Positions 25,256-36,100 of a stretch of DNA of 64,000 nucleotides are shown piece by piece. The stretch comes from Ignavibacteriota bacterium (GTDB lineage Bacteria; Bacteroidota; Ignavibacteria; Ignavibacteriales; Melioribacteraceae): NCBI GenBank assembly GCA_016716225.1, contig JADJWT010000001.1:2862501-2926500 (forward strand), written 5' to 3'. The notes under the pieces are model-generated. The model was not told the DNA's origin. It was given only the letters and a program-made list of their open reading frames with translations, and ran no database searches. The position numbers were made by a program, and so were the translations under genes. Position 1 is the first letter of the stretch. Every line of letters starts with the position of its first letter.

Positions 25256-27211
25256 ATGAAGAATTACAACAAAATTAGTATTTCACTTATTTTTGTTTTC
25301 CTTCTTATAGTATTCAATTCAAACAATATTCTAGCTCAAGAAGAACAAAATTTAACGGAAATGAGTTTAGAAGATTTGCTTAATATGGAAGTAACAACGG
25401 CATCCAAAAAAGCAGAAAAAACAACTGATGCGCCGGGGATAATTTCAACGATTACTTCAGAAGAAATTAAATACTTTGGAGCAAATAATTTATTTGAAAT
25501 TTTAGAGAAATCAACTTCAATTCAATCAATTGGGTCACATCTTTTTCCTTATAACGTTTCTGCAATGCGCGGTGATTTAAGAACACATTATGACAATCAT
25601 ATGTTAATTTTAATTAATGGAAGACCAGTTAGAGATGGCGTAATGGGAGGGTTAAATAGTTCAGTTTATGCGGGATATCCAATAGATATGATTGAGAAAA
25701 TTGAAATTGTTTGAGGTCCCGGTTCTGTACTTTATGGCTCTAATGCTTTTGCGGGCGTAATAAATGTAATTACAAAAAGTAATGATGAAAAATCATCATT
25801 AAAAGTTTCTGCTAAAGCTGGTTCATTTGGTACAATGAAAGGAGCAGTTACAGGTAATTATGTTAAAGAAGATTTTAATTCAAAAGTAAGCTTAGTAATT
25901 GATGATATAAAAGGTTGGGATTTTGAAGCAGTTACTGCTCGACCAACTTTCCCAAATTTAAACGTGAATAAAAAGTATGGACAAAAAAATCTTGGAGTTG
26001 CTGCAGATGTTAATTATAAAGGTTTAAGTTTCACAGGATTTTATTCAAATAATCAGCATGATATGTTGGGGATTTTACCTTATGCTACATTTGAAGGTGT
26101 AAATAAATATGATAGGTTATTTCTAAATATTGGTTACAATCATAAAATAGGTGAAACTTGGGAAGCAACTGCAAATTTAACACATAGTGGTTCAATATTA
26201 ACACTAAATGATGAAGCACTTGTTGCTGCTGATAAACATTCTTCTTCCGATTATGTAGGTGAAATAACATTAGGTGGAGAAATTGCAGAAAACTTCAATT
26301 TAATTGTTGGAGGAGTTCTTGATTCAAGAAATAAAAACAAGGTTGGTTCAACAGATGCGATTAAAGAACCTTATCATTTAACTCAACTTTCAAGTTATGT
26401 TCAAGCAGATTATAGACCAATAAGCAACTTGAAAATAATTGCCGGCGCTCAAATGAATAAACCGGAAGAAAAAGATATTGATATTGTTCCAAGATTTGGC
26501 GCAATTTATAATGTAGTTGATGAATTTGGAGTAAAAGCATTGTATGGACAAGCATTCAGATCCCCATGGCCGGTTGAACAATTTCTTCAAAATCCAACAA
26601 TTGTTGGAAATCCAGATTTAGACCCAGAAAAAATTGCAACATTGGATATTCAACTTTTTTATACTATTAAAAATGCTGAAGTTTCTTTGACTTATTACAA
26701 CAGTAAATATACAAATTCTATTACAAGGCAACCTCTTGCAGATAGACCAGGAGTTTTAACTTATGTAAATCTTGGTGAATTACATATGAATGGAATTGAA
26801 GTTGAAGGAAAAACGACAATTATCAAAGATGTATTTATTATTGGATAAGCAACAATTCAAAATAATGCTGATGAAAATACTGTTCCCGTTTACATCCCAA
26901 ATTTTATGGCAAAACTTGGCGCATTTTTTAATGTTAATAAGGATTTAACAGTTGGATTATTCAATACTTTTTTTGGAAAACCAAAAGAGAATGCCGGTGC
27001 AATTGTAAATCCAGAAGCAAAAGCTGTTGCATTAGTTAATTTGAATGTAAATTATAAATTGCCAATTTCACTTCCGCTCGAATTAAATGTTAACTTTCAA
27101 AATCTGTTAAACTCAGATTACAATTATACTGAATTCGGAAGAAATTGGGTTAATTCACTTCCGTTGCAACCTGGAATGGCAGTTTATGGCGGAATCGCAA
27201 TTCAATTATAG
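25256..27211 (+). pseudogene. TonB-dependent receptor interrupted by two in-frame stop codons
   Basis: One continuous frame of 652 codons from ATG 25256 carries a signal peptide (ending ILAQE), a plug (LEDLLNMEVTTASKKAEKTT, MLILINGRPVRDGV) and a barrel ending YGGIAIQL, but contains TGA at 25712-25714 and TAA at 26846-26848. The first falls in IEIV-stop-GPGSVLYGS, where the family usually has Arg, so a CGA to TGA change explains it. The second falls in VFIIG-stop-ATIQNN and fits TCA to TAA. There is no frameshift. The resemblance is to vitamin B12/iron-type receptors (BtuB/CirA class). The downstream YfiR and chemoreceptor genes are intact. Sequencing error or a recent nonsense pseudogene are the main alternatives. 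Confidence 0.8.
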
Positions 27212-27266
27212 TTTAAAAATTTATAAAGAAAATCATAAAAAATTTCTTTATAGGGGAAAAATTTAT

Positions 27267-27764
27267 ATGAATATGAATCTAATTTTCAAAAAGATATCAA
27301 TAATTAAAAGTATGATAATATTTTTAATTTTAACATCAATAACGTTTTCACAAGACATGGCTGTACCCGCAAATTTGCAAGCAGCTTTATTTAAAAAAAT
27401 ATTTTCTTTCAATAAAACTTTAGTTGCAAAAGGTAATTTTGAAGTAGCGGTTATTGGATCCGGAGCTGATGCAATAGTTGCAGCATTTAAAGAAGCTGGA
27501 ATTAATGCAAAAGTTTCCTCCGATATTGGTAACAGTGCAGTTGCATATATTATGCCTGGAACAGCTTCTCTTAAATCTCAAACATCTTCAAAAGGTGTTT
27601 TTTCAATTTCCGGTGTAACTTCACATGTTGAAAGTGGCAATGTTGCAGTTGGGCTTGGAGTTGAAGGCGGAAAACCAAAAATTATTGTACATATGGCACA
27701 ATTAAAAGCTGAAAGTCAAGAAATGTCAGCTGATTTATTGAAAATTGCGAAGGTAATTCAATAA
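27267..27764 (+). CDS. YfiR-like periplasmic protein (DUF4154 family)
   Basis: A 165-residue protein with a signal peptide (ending ITFSQD). I start it at ATG 27267, preceded by AGGGGA, instead of the longer frame that overlaps the receptor. The mature part, from NLQAALFKKIFSFN through EVAVIGSGAD to the end VEGGKPKIIVHMAQLKAESQ, has the layout of YfiR/DUF4154 proteins. In Pseudomonas YfiR represses the membrane diguanylate cyclase YfiN from the periplasm. Here the mature protein contains no cysteine, unlike Pseudomonas YfiR. It lies 15 bp before a chemoreceptor whose sensor domain resembles that of YfiN. Confidence 0.72.
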   Translation: MNMNLIFKKISIIKSMIIFLILTSITFSQDMAVPANLQAALFKKIFSFNKTLVAKGNFEVAVIGSGADAIVAAFKEAGINAKVSSDIGNSAVAYIMPGTASLKSQTSSKGVFSISGVTSHVESGNVAVGLGVEGGKPKIIVHMAQLKAESQEMSADLLKIAKVIQ

Positions 27765-27779
27765 AATTGAGGAATTTCA

Positions 27780-29783
27780 ATGAAATATTTTAACAAATTA
27801 GGTATAAGACAAAAATTTCAAATCATTTTGGGAATTACTTTTCTATTAATTGCCTTGTTTCTCTTTTTCTATTTCCCTCAAAAACAGAAATCTGAAATGA
27901 CAGAATCTTTGCAAGAAAAATCAAAAGTAATTGCTCAAATGATTGCTAAAACTTCGGAAGCAGGACTCATTTTTGATGATGTTTCCTCAGTTCAAACTCA
28001 TTTAGAAGTTTTTAAGGAAATGAGTGATGTTAATTTTGCTGTGGTGTTAAAAAAGGATGGAACAAAGTTTTCAGCTTTTAATGAAAGCGAATATGAAAAC
28101 TATAAAAAAAATATATCCAATTTAATAAAAGAAAGTACTGAGTCATATGCGGAAGGTAATAAAGTTTTCGGCCTTCATTCGGTTGGAACTGGGAAAGAAA
28201 TATCAGGTTATGTTGTGGTAGCTTTAAGTACTTCGCATGTAGACGATCTGGCTTCTTCTGCACAGAATACGGCTTTAATAATTAGCTTAATTATTTTTAT
28301 TCTTGGTTTAAGTGCATCTAGAATTTTCTTTAATAAAGTAATTTATAAACCGGTAAAAAATCTTACATCAATTGCTGATAAACTTTCTGTTGGCGATATT
28401 GAAGTTACAATAAAATCAAATTCAAATGATGAGATTGGTCAATTAGAAAAATCGTTTTTATCAATCATTGATTCAGTTAAGAATCAAACTCAAATTGCAC
28501 AATATATTGCAAACGGTAAACTTGATGTAAAAGCAAATGTGAAATCTTCTAAAGATAGTTTGTCAATTAGCATGAATAATGTAATTGATAGTTTAGTGAA
28601 TTTAATTGATGAAGCTAATTTGCTAACTAAATCTGCAAAAGAGGGAAGATTATCTGAAAGAGGTAATGTTTCCAAATATAATGGAGGATATCAGGAAATA
28701 GTGCAAGGAATAAATGATACTTTAGATGCGTTATTGAAACCAATAACGGAAGGAGTGCAAATTTTAGAAAAAGTAGCTTTGGGTGATTTTATTGTTAAAA
28801 TTAGCAGTGCTTATAAAGGTGATCATCAATTAATAAAAAATAGTATCAATTCTTTAACAGATTCTCTAAACAGAACTTTGTTAGAAGTTAATGAATCAAT
28901 ATCTGCAACTGCTAGTGCTTCTAATCAGATAGCTTCAAGCGCCGAAGAAATGACAGCTGGTGTTCAAGAACAGTCTTCACAAATTGATGAAGTTGCAAGT
29001 GCAATTGAAGAAATGGCTTCTACAATAATTCAAACAACAAGAAATGCTTCTTCGGCATTAGAATATTCTCAAAAATCAGGATCTTTAGCAAAAAATGGTG
29101 GAGAAGTTGTAAAACAAACTGTTGAGGGAATGAATGAAATTGCAGATATAGTAAGTCAAACTTCAACAACAATCAAAGAATTGGGAAAAAGCAGCAATCA
29201 AATTGGGGAAATTATTCAGGTCATTGATGATATTGCAGACCAAACAAATTTACTTGCATTAAATGCTGCAATTGAAGCTGCGCGAGCTGGTGAACAAGGC
29301 AGAGGATTTGCGGTAGTAGCTGATGAAGTAAGAAAATTAGCTGAGAGAACTACAACAGCAACAAAAGAAATTGCTACAATGATAAAGCAAATTCAAAAAG
29401 ATACAAATAATGCTGTTGAATCAATTGAAAGTGGAACAAAAGTTGTTGAGAACGGTAAGGAACTTGCAAATAAAGCTATAATTTCGCTTAAGGAAATTAT
29501 TGAAAGTACAAATGAAACAAAAGATGTTATAAATTTAGTAGCTGCTGCAAGTGAACAGCAATCATCATCAGCTGAGCAAATTAGTAGAAATTTAACAAAC
29601 ATAAATTTAGTAGCAAAAGAATCTGCAGTAGGTGTTCAACAAATTGCTAAAGCTACAGAAGATTTAAGCAATTTGACAATCAATCTGCAGGAAAAAATAT
29701 CAATGTTTAAATTGGAAGCAAACGTAAATAATTTCTCTATTGGTACTAAAACAAATATTCAAAGAAACGTCTATGCTAACTAA
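27780..29783 (+). CDS. Methyl-accepting chemotaxis protein with YfiN-like (CHASE8-type) sensor
   Basis: A 667-residue transmembrane chemoreceptor. TM1 is at about 15-31 and TM2 at about 164-184, enclosing a periplasmic domain of about 130 residues (KSKVIAQMIAKTSEAGLIFD, FAVVLKKDGTKFSAF, GYVVVALSTSHVDD) of the CHASE8 type seen in YfiN. A HAMP domain follows (about 181-235, KPVKNLTSIADKLSVGDIEV), then a further HAMP-like stretch and the signalling domain with the hairpin tip DQTNLLALNAAIEAARAGEQ. Output would be to CheA/CheW, which are not in the window. Its adjacency to the YfiR-like gene implies regulation by that protein (inference). Confidence 0.88.
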   Translation: MKYFNKLGIRQKFQIILGITFLLIALFLFFYFPQKQKSEMTESLQEKSKVIAQMIAKTSEAGLIFDDVSSVQTHLEVFKEMSDVNFAVVLKKDGTKFSAFNESEYENYKKNISNLIKESTESYAEGNKVFGLHSVGTGKEISGYVVVALSTSHVDDLASSAQNTALIISLIIFILGLSASRIFFNKVIYKPVKNLTSIADKLSVGDIEVTIKSNSNDEIGQLEKSFLSIIDSVKNQTQIAQYIANGKLDVKANVKSSKDSLSISMNNVIDSLVNLIDEANLLTKSAKEGRLSERGNVSKYNGGYQEIVQGINDTLDALLKPITEGVQILEKVALGDFIVKISSAYKGDHQLIKNSINSLTDSLNRTLLEVNESISATASASNQIASSAEEMTAGVQEQSSQIDEVASAIEEMASTIIQTTRNASSALEYSQKSGSLAKNGGEVVKQTVEGMNEIADIVSQTSTTIKELGKSSNQIGEIIQVIDDIADQTNLLALNAAIEAARAGEQGRGFAVVADEVRKLAERTTTATKEIATMIKQIQKDTNNAVESIESGTKVVENGKELANKAIISLKEIIESTNETKDVINLVAAASEQQSSSAEQISRNLTNINLVAKESAVGVQQIAKATEDLSNLTINLQEKISMFKLEANVNNFSIGTKTNIQRNVYAN

Positions 29784-29891
29784 TTGAGAAAATAAATTAT
29801 TTTTAGCAAAAAAATTTTCTTACCAAATTGAAAATTTAATTTTGTAAAAAAAATTAAATTCATCTGTCATCATATAATTATTATTTCCAAT

Positions 29892-29913
29892 CCCGGGTCA
29901 GAAATTACCCGGG
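29892..29913 (+). terminator. Rho-independent-type terminator after the chemoreceptor
   Basis: CCCGGGT at 29892-29898 pairs with ACCCGGG at 29907-29913 around an 8-base loop. It is a strikingly GC-rich hairpin in AT-rich DNA, about 110 bp after the chemoreceptor stop. The following tract is T-rich but not a pure T run. Confidence 0.7.
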
Positions 29914-30311
29914 TTGGTTATAAATACTTTTCAATATATTAAAATATAATTTTATTATAAACCACTAACTTCATTTTGTCGCAAAAAACATTTAATTTTT
30001 AATTGAAAATTTAATTAGATTGTTTATTCAATTATTAACTTGGTCTTTAAGAAAAATAAATATTGTAAAAAGGTAATATTTTTTTGTTGCGTAAAATGGT
30101 TAATAAAAAACTTAAAATGGTTTTTATCATATTAACTTAAAAGCTAATTTAATTTTACCTAAGGAATTTATTATTTAAAAAAAATTGAAAACATGTTAAA
30201 TATTATTAAAAATCAAATAAGCAGTTTTCATATTTCCTATTTTTCGAATAAATAATTTTGAAGTAAAAAAATGTATTGTTAAGTTATAATTGTTTATTTT
30301 TGTTCTGAATG
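29914..30311. other. AT-rich intergenic region
   Basis: Between the chemoreceptor terminator and two palindromes. I see no gene in either strand, only A/T-rich runs. Confidence 0.5.
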
Positions 30312-30327
30312 ATTGAAACGGTTCAAT
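30312..30327. promoter_or_regulatory. LacI-type operator-like palindrome
   Basis: ATTGAAACGGTTCAAT has 6-bp perfect outer arms around a central CG, as in many LacI-family operators. A related 16-mer with two differences lies at 51880-51895 before an esterase gene. It is about 330 bp upstream of the GH3 pseudogene. No LacI-family gene is in the window. Confidence 0.4.
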
Positions 30328-30336
30328 AAAAGATAA

Positions 30337-30353
30337 AACTGTTTGAAATAGTT
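30337..30353. promoter_or_regulatory. Second imperfect palindrome
   Basis: AACTGTTTGAAATAGTT is a 17-bp palindrome with one mismatched pair, 9 bp after the preceding palindrome. The pair may form a double operator; this is conjecture. Confidence 0.3.
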
Positions 30354-30434
30354 AAATAGAGAAAAGGATTTTAATAATTGTAGAAAAAAAGTTATAAAGT
30401 CTTAATAATAAAACATTAACTGATAAGAGATTCA

Positions 30435-30608
30435 GTGGAACAAAAAGACAAAATACAGCAGATCAAAAATAAAATACATCAGTACAAAATAGAAAGCGTA
30501 TTAAAAGAAATACGTAAATGTTTTGTAAACCAAGAAAAGCTAATTCGAAAAACAGAATTACTTCCAATCCACATCGAAAGATACAATTCAAAAAAAATCA
30601 AGATATAG
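30435..30608 (+). CDS. Possible 57-residue lysine-rich ORF or gene remnant
   Basis: A GTG-started frame, beginning VEQKDKIQQIKNKIHQYKIE, runs to TAG at 30606-30608, with an in-frame stop upstream at 30417. It is in the same frame as the GH3 gene that starts 46 bp later. The text reads as protein-like but I recognise no family. It may be the remnant of an imported segment together with the GH3 gene. Confidence 0.25.
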   Translation: MEQKDKIQQIKNKIHQYKIESVLKEIRKCFVNQEKLIRKTELLPIHIERYNSKKIKI

Positions 30609-30653
30609 AATTCAACTTACAAGCAAGAAAATATAAGTTATGGAAATAAATAA

Positions 30654-32960
30654 ATGAACGAAAAAGCAGAAATAATAAATAGTGTAGATATGCAAGACTA
30701 TAAAAATCCAAATTTAAGAGTTGGTGATAGAGTAGAAGATTTATTGAGCAGAATGAGTTTGGAAGAAAAGATAGCTCAAATGATGTGTATATGGAATCAG
30801 AAAAAGAATTGATATTAGATGAGAATGGAAATCTTGACTATGAAATGATGAAAAGAACATACCAAACGGATTAGGTCAAATAGGTAGAATAAGTGATACA
30901 AATGGTGGACTAAGTCCGATAGAGATGGCAGAATTTGCAAACTCGCTTCAGAAATTTTTTGTAGAAGAAACAAGATTAGGCATACCGGTAATAATCCACG
31001 AAGAATGCTTGCATGGATTAGCTGGAAAAGAAGCGACAAGCTATCCACAACCGATTGGATTAGGAGCAACATTTAATCCGAAACTAGTAGAAGAAATATA
31101 CTCGTCAATTGCCGAAGATACGAGAAAGAGAGGAGCTCACCAAGCACTTACACCTGTATTAGATGTTGCAAGAGATCCGAGATGGGGAAGAGTTGAAGAA
31201 ACTTTTGGAGAGGATCCCTACCTAATAGGTGAAATGAGTAAAGCAGCAATTAGAGGATTTCAGGGCGATAGAACGTTTAAGGAAAAGAATAAAGTCTTAG
31301 CAACACTTAAACACTTTGCAGCACATGGACAACCTGAATCTGGATCAAACTGCGGACCTGCAAACTTTTCCGAGAGAGTACTGAGAGATGTATTTCTGGC
31401 ACCATTTAAGGAAGTAATAGAAGAAGAGAAACCATATTCTGTAATGGCATCATATAATGAAATAGATGGCATACCATCACATGCAAATAAATGGCTGTTA
31501 AGAAAAGTTTTAAGAGAGGAATGGGGATTTAAAGGATTTGTTGTATCAGATTATTATGCAATAACAGAACTAAGTAATAAAGAAGAAACAGTAAGTCATA
31601 GTGTAGCGGCAGATAAGAAAGAAGCAGCATTACTAGCAGCAGAAGCTGGAGTGAATATTGAACTTCCGGAAATAGATTGCTATCCGAATCTAAAGGATTT
31701 GGTAATAAGTGGAAAAATAAGCGAAACATTAATTGATGAGTTAGTAAAACCAATGCTGGAAGCAAAGTTTGAGATGGGATTGTTTGAAGATCCGTATGTA
31801 GATCCAATGCTGTTACAGAATGAACACAAATTAGAGAATGACAGAAAATTGCCTTGAAAGCTGCTCAAGAAACAATTACTTTGCTAAAGAATGAGAACAA
31901 ACTTCTCCCGATAAAAATAAAAGAAAAAAGTAAAATAGCAGTAATAGGACCAAATGCAGATAGAAGAATGTTGGGTGGATACAGTGGAACACCCAAATTT
32001 TATACAACAGTTTTAGAGGGAATAAAAAATAAAGTAAAAGACAAATTTGAAATTGTATATAGTGAAGGATGTAAGATAACAATTGGAGGATCGTGGAATG
32101 AAGACACGGTAGTTCCATCTGATCCGGAAGAAGATAATAGACTTATAAAAGAAGCAGTAGAAATAGCGGGAAAGTCGGATGTTGTAATATTAGCAATTGG
32201 TGGAAATGAACAAACATCAAGAGAAGCGTGGAGTAAGATACATTTAGGAGATAGAACAAACTTAGATTTGGTTGGAAGACAGAATGAGTTATTGAAAGAA
32301 ATACAAAAAACCGGGAAACCAATAGTAGTTGTTTTGTTTAACGGAAGACCAAAATCGATAAGTTATATATCAGAAACAGTACCATCAATATTGGAGTGCT
32401 GGTATTTGGGACAAGAGACCGGAAATGCAGTAGCGGATGTAATATTTGGGGATGTGAATCCAAGTGGAAAATTGCCAATATCAATACCAAGATCGGTGGG
32501 ACATATACCATGTCATTACAATCATAAACCATCATCAAGAAGAGGGTATTTGTTTGATGATATAACACCGCTATATCCATTTGGGTTTGGACTAAGTTAC
32601 ACAAACTTCAAAATAACAGACATAAAAGTTGACAAAGAAAAAATCACTGAAAATGAAAAAGTAAGTGTAACAGTAAAAGTAAAGAATGAAGGAGAATTGA
32701 AAGGAACAGAAGTAGTGCAGATGTACATAAGGGACAAAGTAAGTTCAGTAACCAGACCGGTGAAAGAGTTGAAAGGGTTTAGAAAAATAGAGTTAGAAGC
32801 CGGAGAAGAAAAAGAAATAATATTTGAGATAACGAAGAAAGAATTATCATTTACAAATGTAGATATGAGATACACAGTAGAACCAGGTGAATTTGAAATA
32901 ATGGTTGGCAATTCTTCGGATGATGTTGATTTAATTAAAACAAAAATAGAAATTAATTGA
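30654..32960 (+). pseudogene. GH3 beta-glycosidase broken by three single-base deletions
   Basis: Restoring three missing bases gives one GH3 protein of about 769 residues, a normal length. The frame breaks are at the A runs 30801-30805, 30851-30854 and 31845-31848; each is explained by loss of one A, giving KKELIL, KKNIPNGLG and DRKIALKAAQE at the joins. GH3 features are IIHEECLHGLAGK, DVARDPRWGRVEETFGEDPY, LKHFAAHGQPE, the nucleophile Asp in GFVVSDYYAI, the C-terminal domain VIGPNADRRMLGGYSG and the fibronectin-like end. Unlike neighbours, the gene prefers ATA and AGA/GAG-type codons over ATT-rich usage, suggesting separate ancestry. No signal peptide is seen. Sequencing error in homopolymers is the alternative. 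Confidence 0.82.
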
Positions 32961-33003
32961 AAAAAATATCAAAATTGGTAACGTGATATTGTTTTTTGAA
33001 ACA

Positions 33004-33097
33004 AAAGCAGCAGCTTCAAACACGACTGCCTCGAAATCAATTTTTAAAGTTTGAGAAAAATTGGTTTATGTTTTGAGGATGCTGCTCAATTTTTTAT
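33004..33097. repeat. Imperfect inverted repeat after the GH3 pseudogene
   Basis: AGCAGCAGCTTCAAACA near 33006 and TGTTTTGAGGATGCTGCT ending near 33096 are complementary with a few mismatches, around a loop of about 55 bp. It may be a terminator-like hairpin of the GH3 unit or a leader structure of the receptor gene just downstream. Confidence 0.4.
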
Positions 33098-33153
33098 AAT
33101 TTACCATTTAATAAAATATGGAAACTAAAATTCAACAATATATCGGAGGAAAA

Positions 33154-36100
33154 ATGAGCGTAAACAATTACTCAGTTAGAAATAAACTAGTACCGCTTGT
33201 TAGTCTCATAATCGTTTTACTATTACAAACTTCATTATTTGCCCAATCTGGATCTATAAGAGGAACAATCTTCGACAAAGCAACTTCTGAGACACTATTG
33301 GGCGCAAATATTTCAGTCAAAGGTACAAGTTTAGGTGCTGCTTCTGATATGGAAGGTAATTTTATAATTAGAAATATTCCGGTCGGGAAATATACTTTAG
33401 AAGTATCTTATATCGGATATAACTCTCAAATGTTAGATATAAATATTTCTGAAAATCGAGTAATTGATCAAGATTTCTTTCTGGAATTAAAAACTATTGA
33501 AAGCGGAACTGTAACTGTTACTGGTCAAGCTTCTGGACAGTTAGAAGCTATAAATAGACAATTAACTTCAAACACAATTACAAACGTAGTTTCTTCCGAA
33601 CAAATAAGAGAATTACCTGATGATAATGCAGCTACAGCTCTTAGCCGTTTACCAGGTGTTTCGCTTATGAATGGTGATGAAGTTGTAATTCGCGGTGTGG
33701 AATCAAAATTAAATCAGGTTTTAATTAATGGTATTCAATTACCATCAACTAATATGGAAACCCGTTCAACAAATCTTGGTTTCATTTCATCAAGTATGAT
33801 TTCCAGCATTGAAGTTATTAAAGCTATAACACCAGATATGGATGCAAACACAATTGGAGGTGTTGTTAATTTAAAATTAATGGAAGCTCCATCAGATCTT
33901 CACTTCGATGTTCTTACTCAAGGAAATTATAATTATTCAGATAGAAATTATAATAATTATAAATTTTGGGGAAGCGTAAGCAATAGATTTTTTGATGATA
34001 AATTTGGTGTTTTCTTGCAAGCAAATGCCGATCGTTCTGATGGTGGAAATCAAACTGCTTCTATTGGTCTTACACTGGACGGTTCTAGAAATATATATGG
34101 AGAATCTGCTTACTTAACAACTAGTGCAAATTTTGGATATGGTAGAAGCATTGTAGATATTTCCGGTGGTAGCCTTATTATGGATTATAAATTGCCAAAC
34201 GGAAAAATTATACTACAAAATACTTATGCAGGAAATTTTACAGACCAACGAAATAATATCATCGGATTAGATTTTGGTGGTACAGATGTTCATTATACAG
34301 TTGATAGAAATAAATTTGGTAGAGATTTGTGGATTAATGCTCTACAAGCTGAAAATAGTTTTGGTGACTTTAAAGTTGAAGCAAGTTTAGCTCATTCAAG
34401 CACAAATCAATATACAAGAAATGCATATTCACCTTGGGGAGCCGGTAACGGATGGACTGATTTTAATAATGAGTCTAATTTTGATGCTCCTTTTGGAGTT
34501 GGTTCAGATAATTTACCAATTACATATTCTTCTCCGGCCGTTCAAGCAGGTTTGACTTTACAAAGAGCATATGAAATTTTTGATAATTTAAATCCTTCGG
34601 ACGTTGATAGTGCAACTTTGGAAGGATGGGTATCATCTATTAAAAATAGATTTAATCAGCACTTGTATAATGGTGCATTAGATGTTTCGACACCTGTAAA
34701 TTTTTCCACAGATATTACCGCAACTTTTAAAGCAGGCGGAAAATACACAAAAACAACACGCGTAAATGATTTTGACAGAACTTTTTCAGGTTCTTCTGAT
34801 GATGATACTTATAGAAAGGTAGAAGATTTCTTTCCTATACATAGAGATGGTGAACGTAGAATGAGGTTAACCGATGTTTTAGACGATGATTTTGACAGAG
34901 GAAAAAATTATTTAAGCGATCAGTATGACTTTAAGAATGGATTTAAATATGTTATAGATGCAGATGTATACGACGATTGGCTTTACTTAGCACAAACAGG
35001 TTGGGAATCTGCTTTAAAAGAGGATGACAGTTGGAGAGATGATTGGAATGGATCAGAAACTTTTGCAGCAGGCTATATAATGGGTACTTTTAATTTATAT
35101 AGAAATCTTACATTAATCGCCGGTCTTCGATATGAAAACTATAACATGAATTATCGTGCTGAGTTTACTGTTGTTACACATAATGTTTATGGTGACGCTG
35201 TTAGTACAAAAATGGGAACAGCAGATGTTCCTTATGATTATTATAATGTAGATAGATATGATATAAATTACTTCCCAAACGTACATTTAAAATATCAAGT
35301 TAATGATTGGTCGGATATTAGAATAGCCTATACAAACAGTATTGTACGCCCTGATTATGCATCTATTATTCCTAAAATAACTCTTTTCCCTGGCAATAAT
35401 TATGTAGTTGGTAATCCTAAATTAAAACCAACAACGGCAAAAAACTTGGATGTTATTGCATCTGTTTACAGCAATATTGTTGGTCTTTTTTCAATTAATG
35501 GATTTTATAAAGAGTTAGAAGATGCTCAGTACAGAACCGGAATATATTATGGAAATGTTGATTTGTATGGTGAAAATTTATTTATGCCAGATTCAGCAAT
35601 TTTACAGGACAATTTTAATTATTTAACAAAAGTTACAGATATTGTTAATACAACATTGAATAATCCGAACTTAGGTTATATTAGAGGTATTGAAGTTTCA
35701 TGGCAAACAAACTTCTGGTATTTGCCCCAACCATTAAATTCACTTGTGTTAAATGTGAACTATACAAAATCCGGATCAAACGTGAATTACCGAATTATCA
35801 GAAATATACCTGTAAGACTTCCCGGTCCAAGACCTGGTACATATATATATGAATATACAACAAATGATACGATTTACAGTGGAAGATTAATTCAACAGGC
35901 AGATGATGTAATTAATGTTGCTTTAGGTGTTGATTATAAAGGATTTTCAGGTCGTTTATCATTTAATATGCGAGGGAATGTGATAAACTCTGTTGGTACA
36001 AGACCGGAAGAATCTTCATATACCGGAAATATTTATAGATGGGATTTTACACTCAAGCAAGATTTACCAGTTGATGGATTAAGTTTATCATTTAATGGAT

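Noticed and set aside
25712..25714. TGA read as a recoded amino acid (selenocysteine or Trp) in the receptor
   Set aside because: The family position is Arg, there is no adjacent selenocysteine-type hairpin that I can see, and a second, TAA, stop follows in the same frame; all other genes use TGA as stop.
29784..30653. CRISPR array or tRNA in the long gap
   Set aside because: No regularly spaced repeats and no cloverleaf sequence were found; only a terminator, two palindromes and a short open frame.
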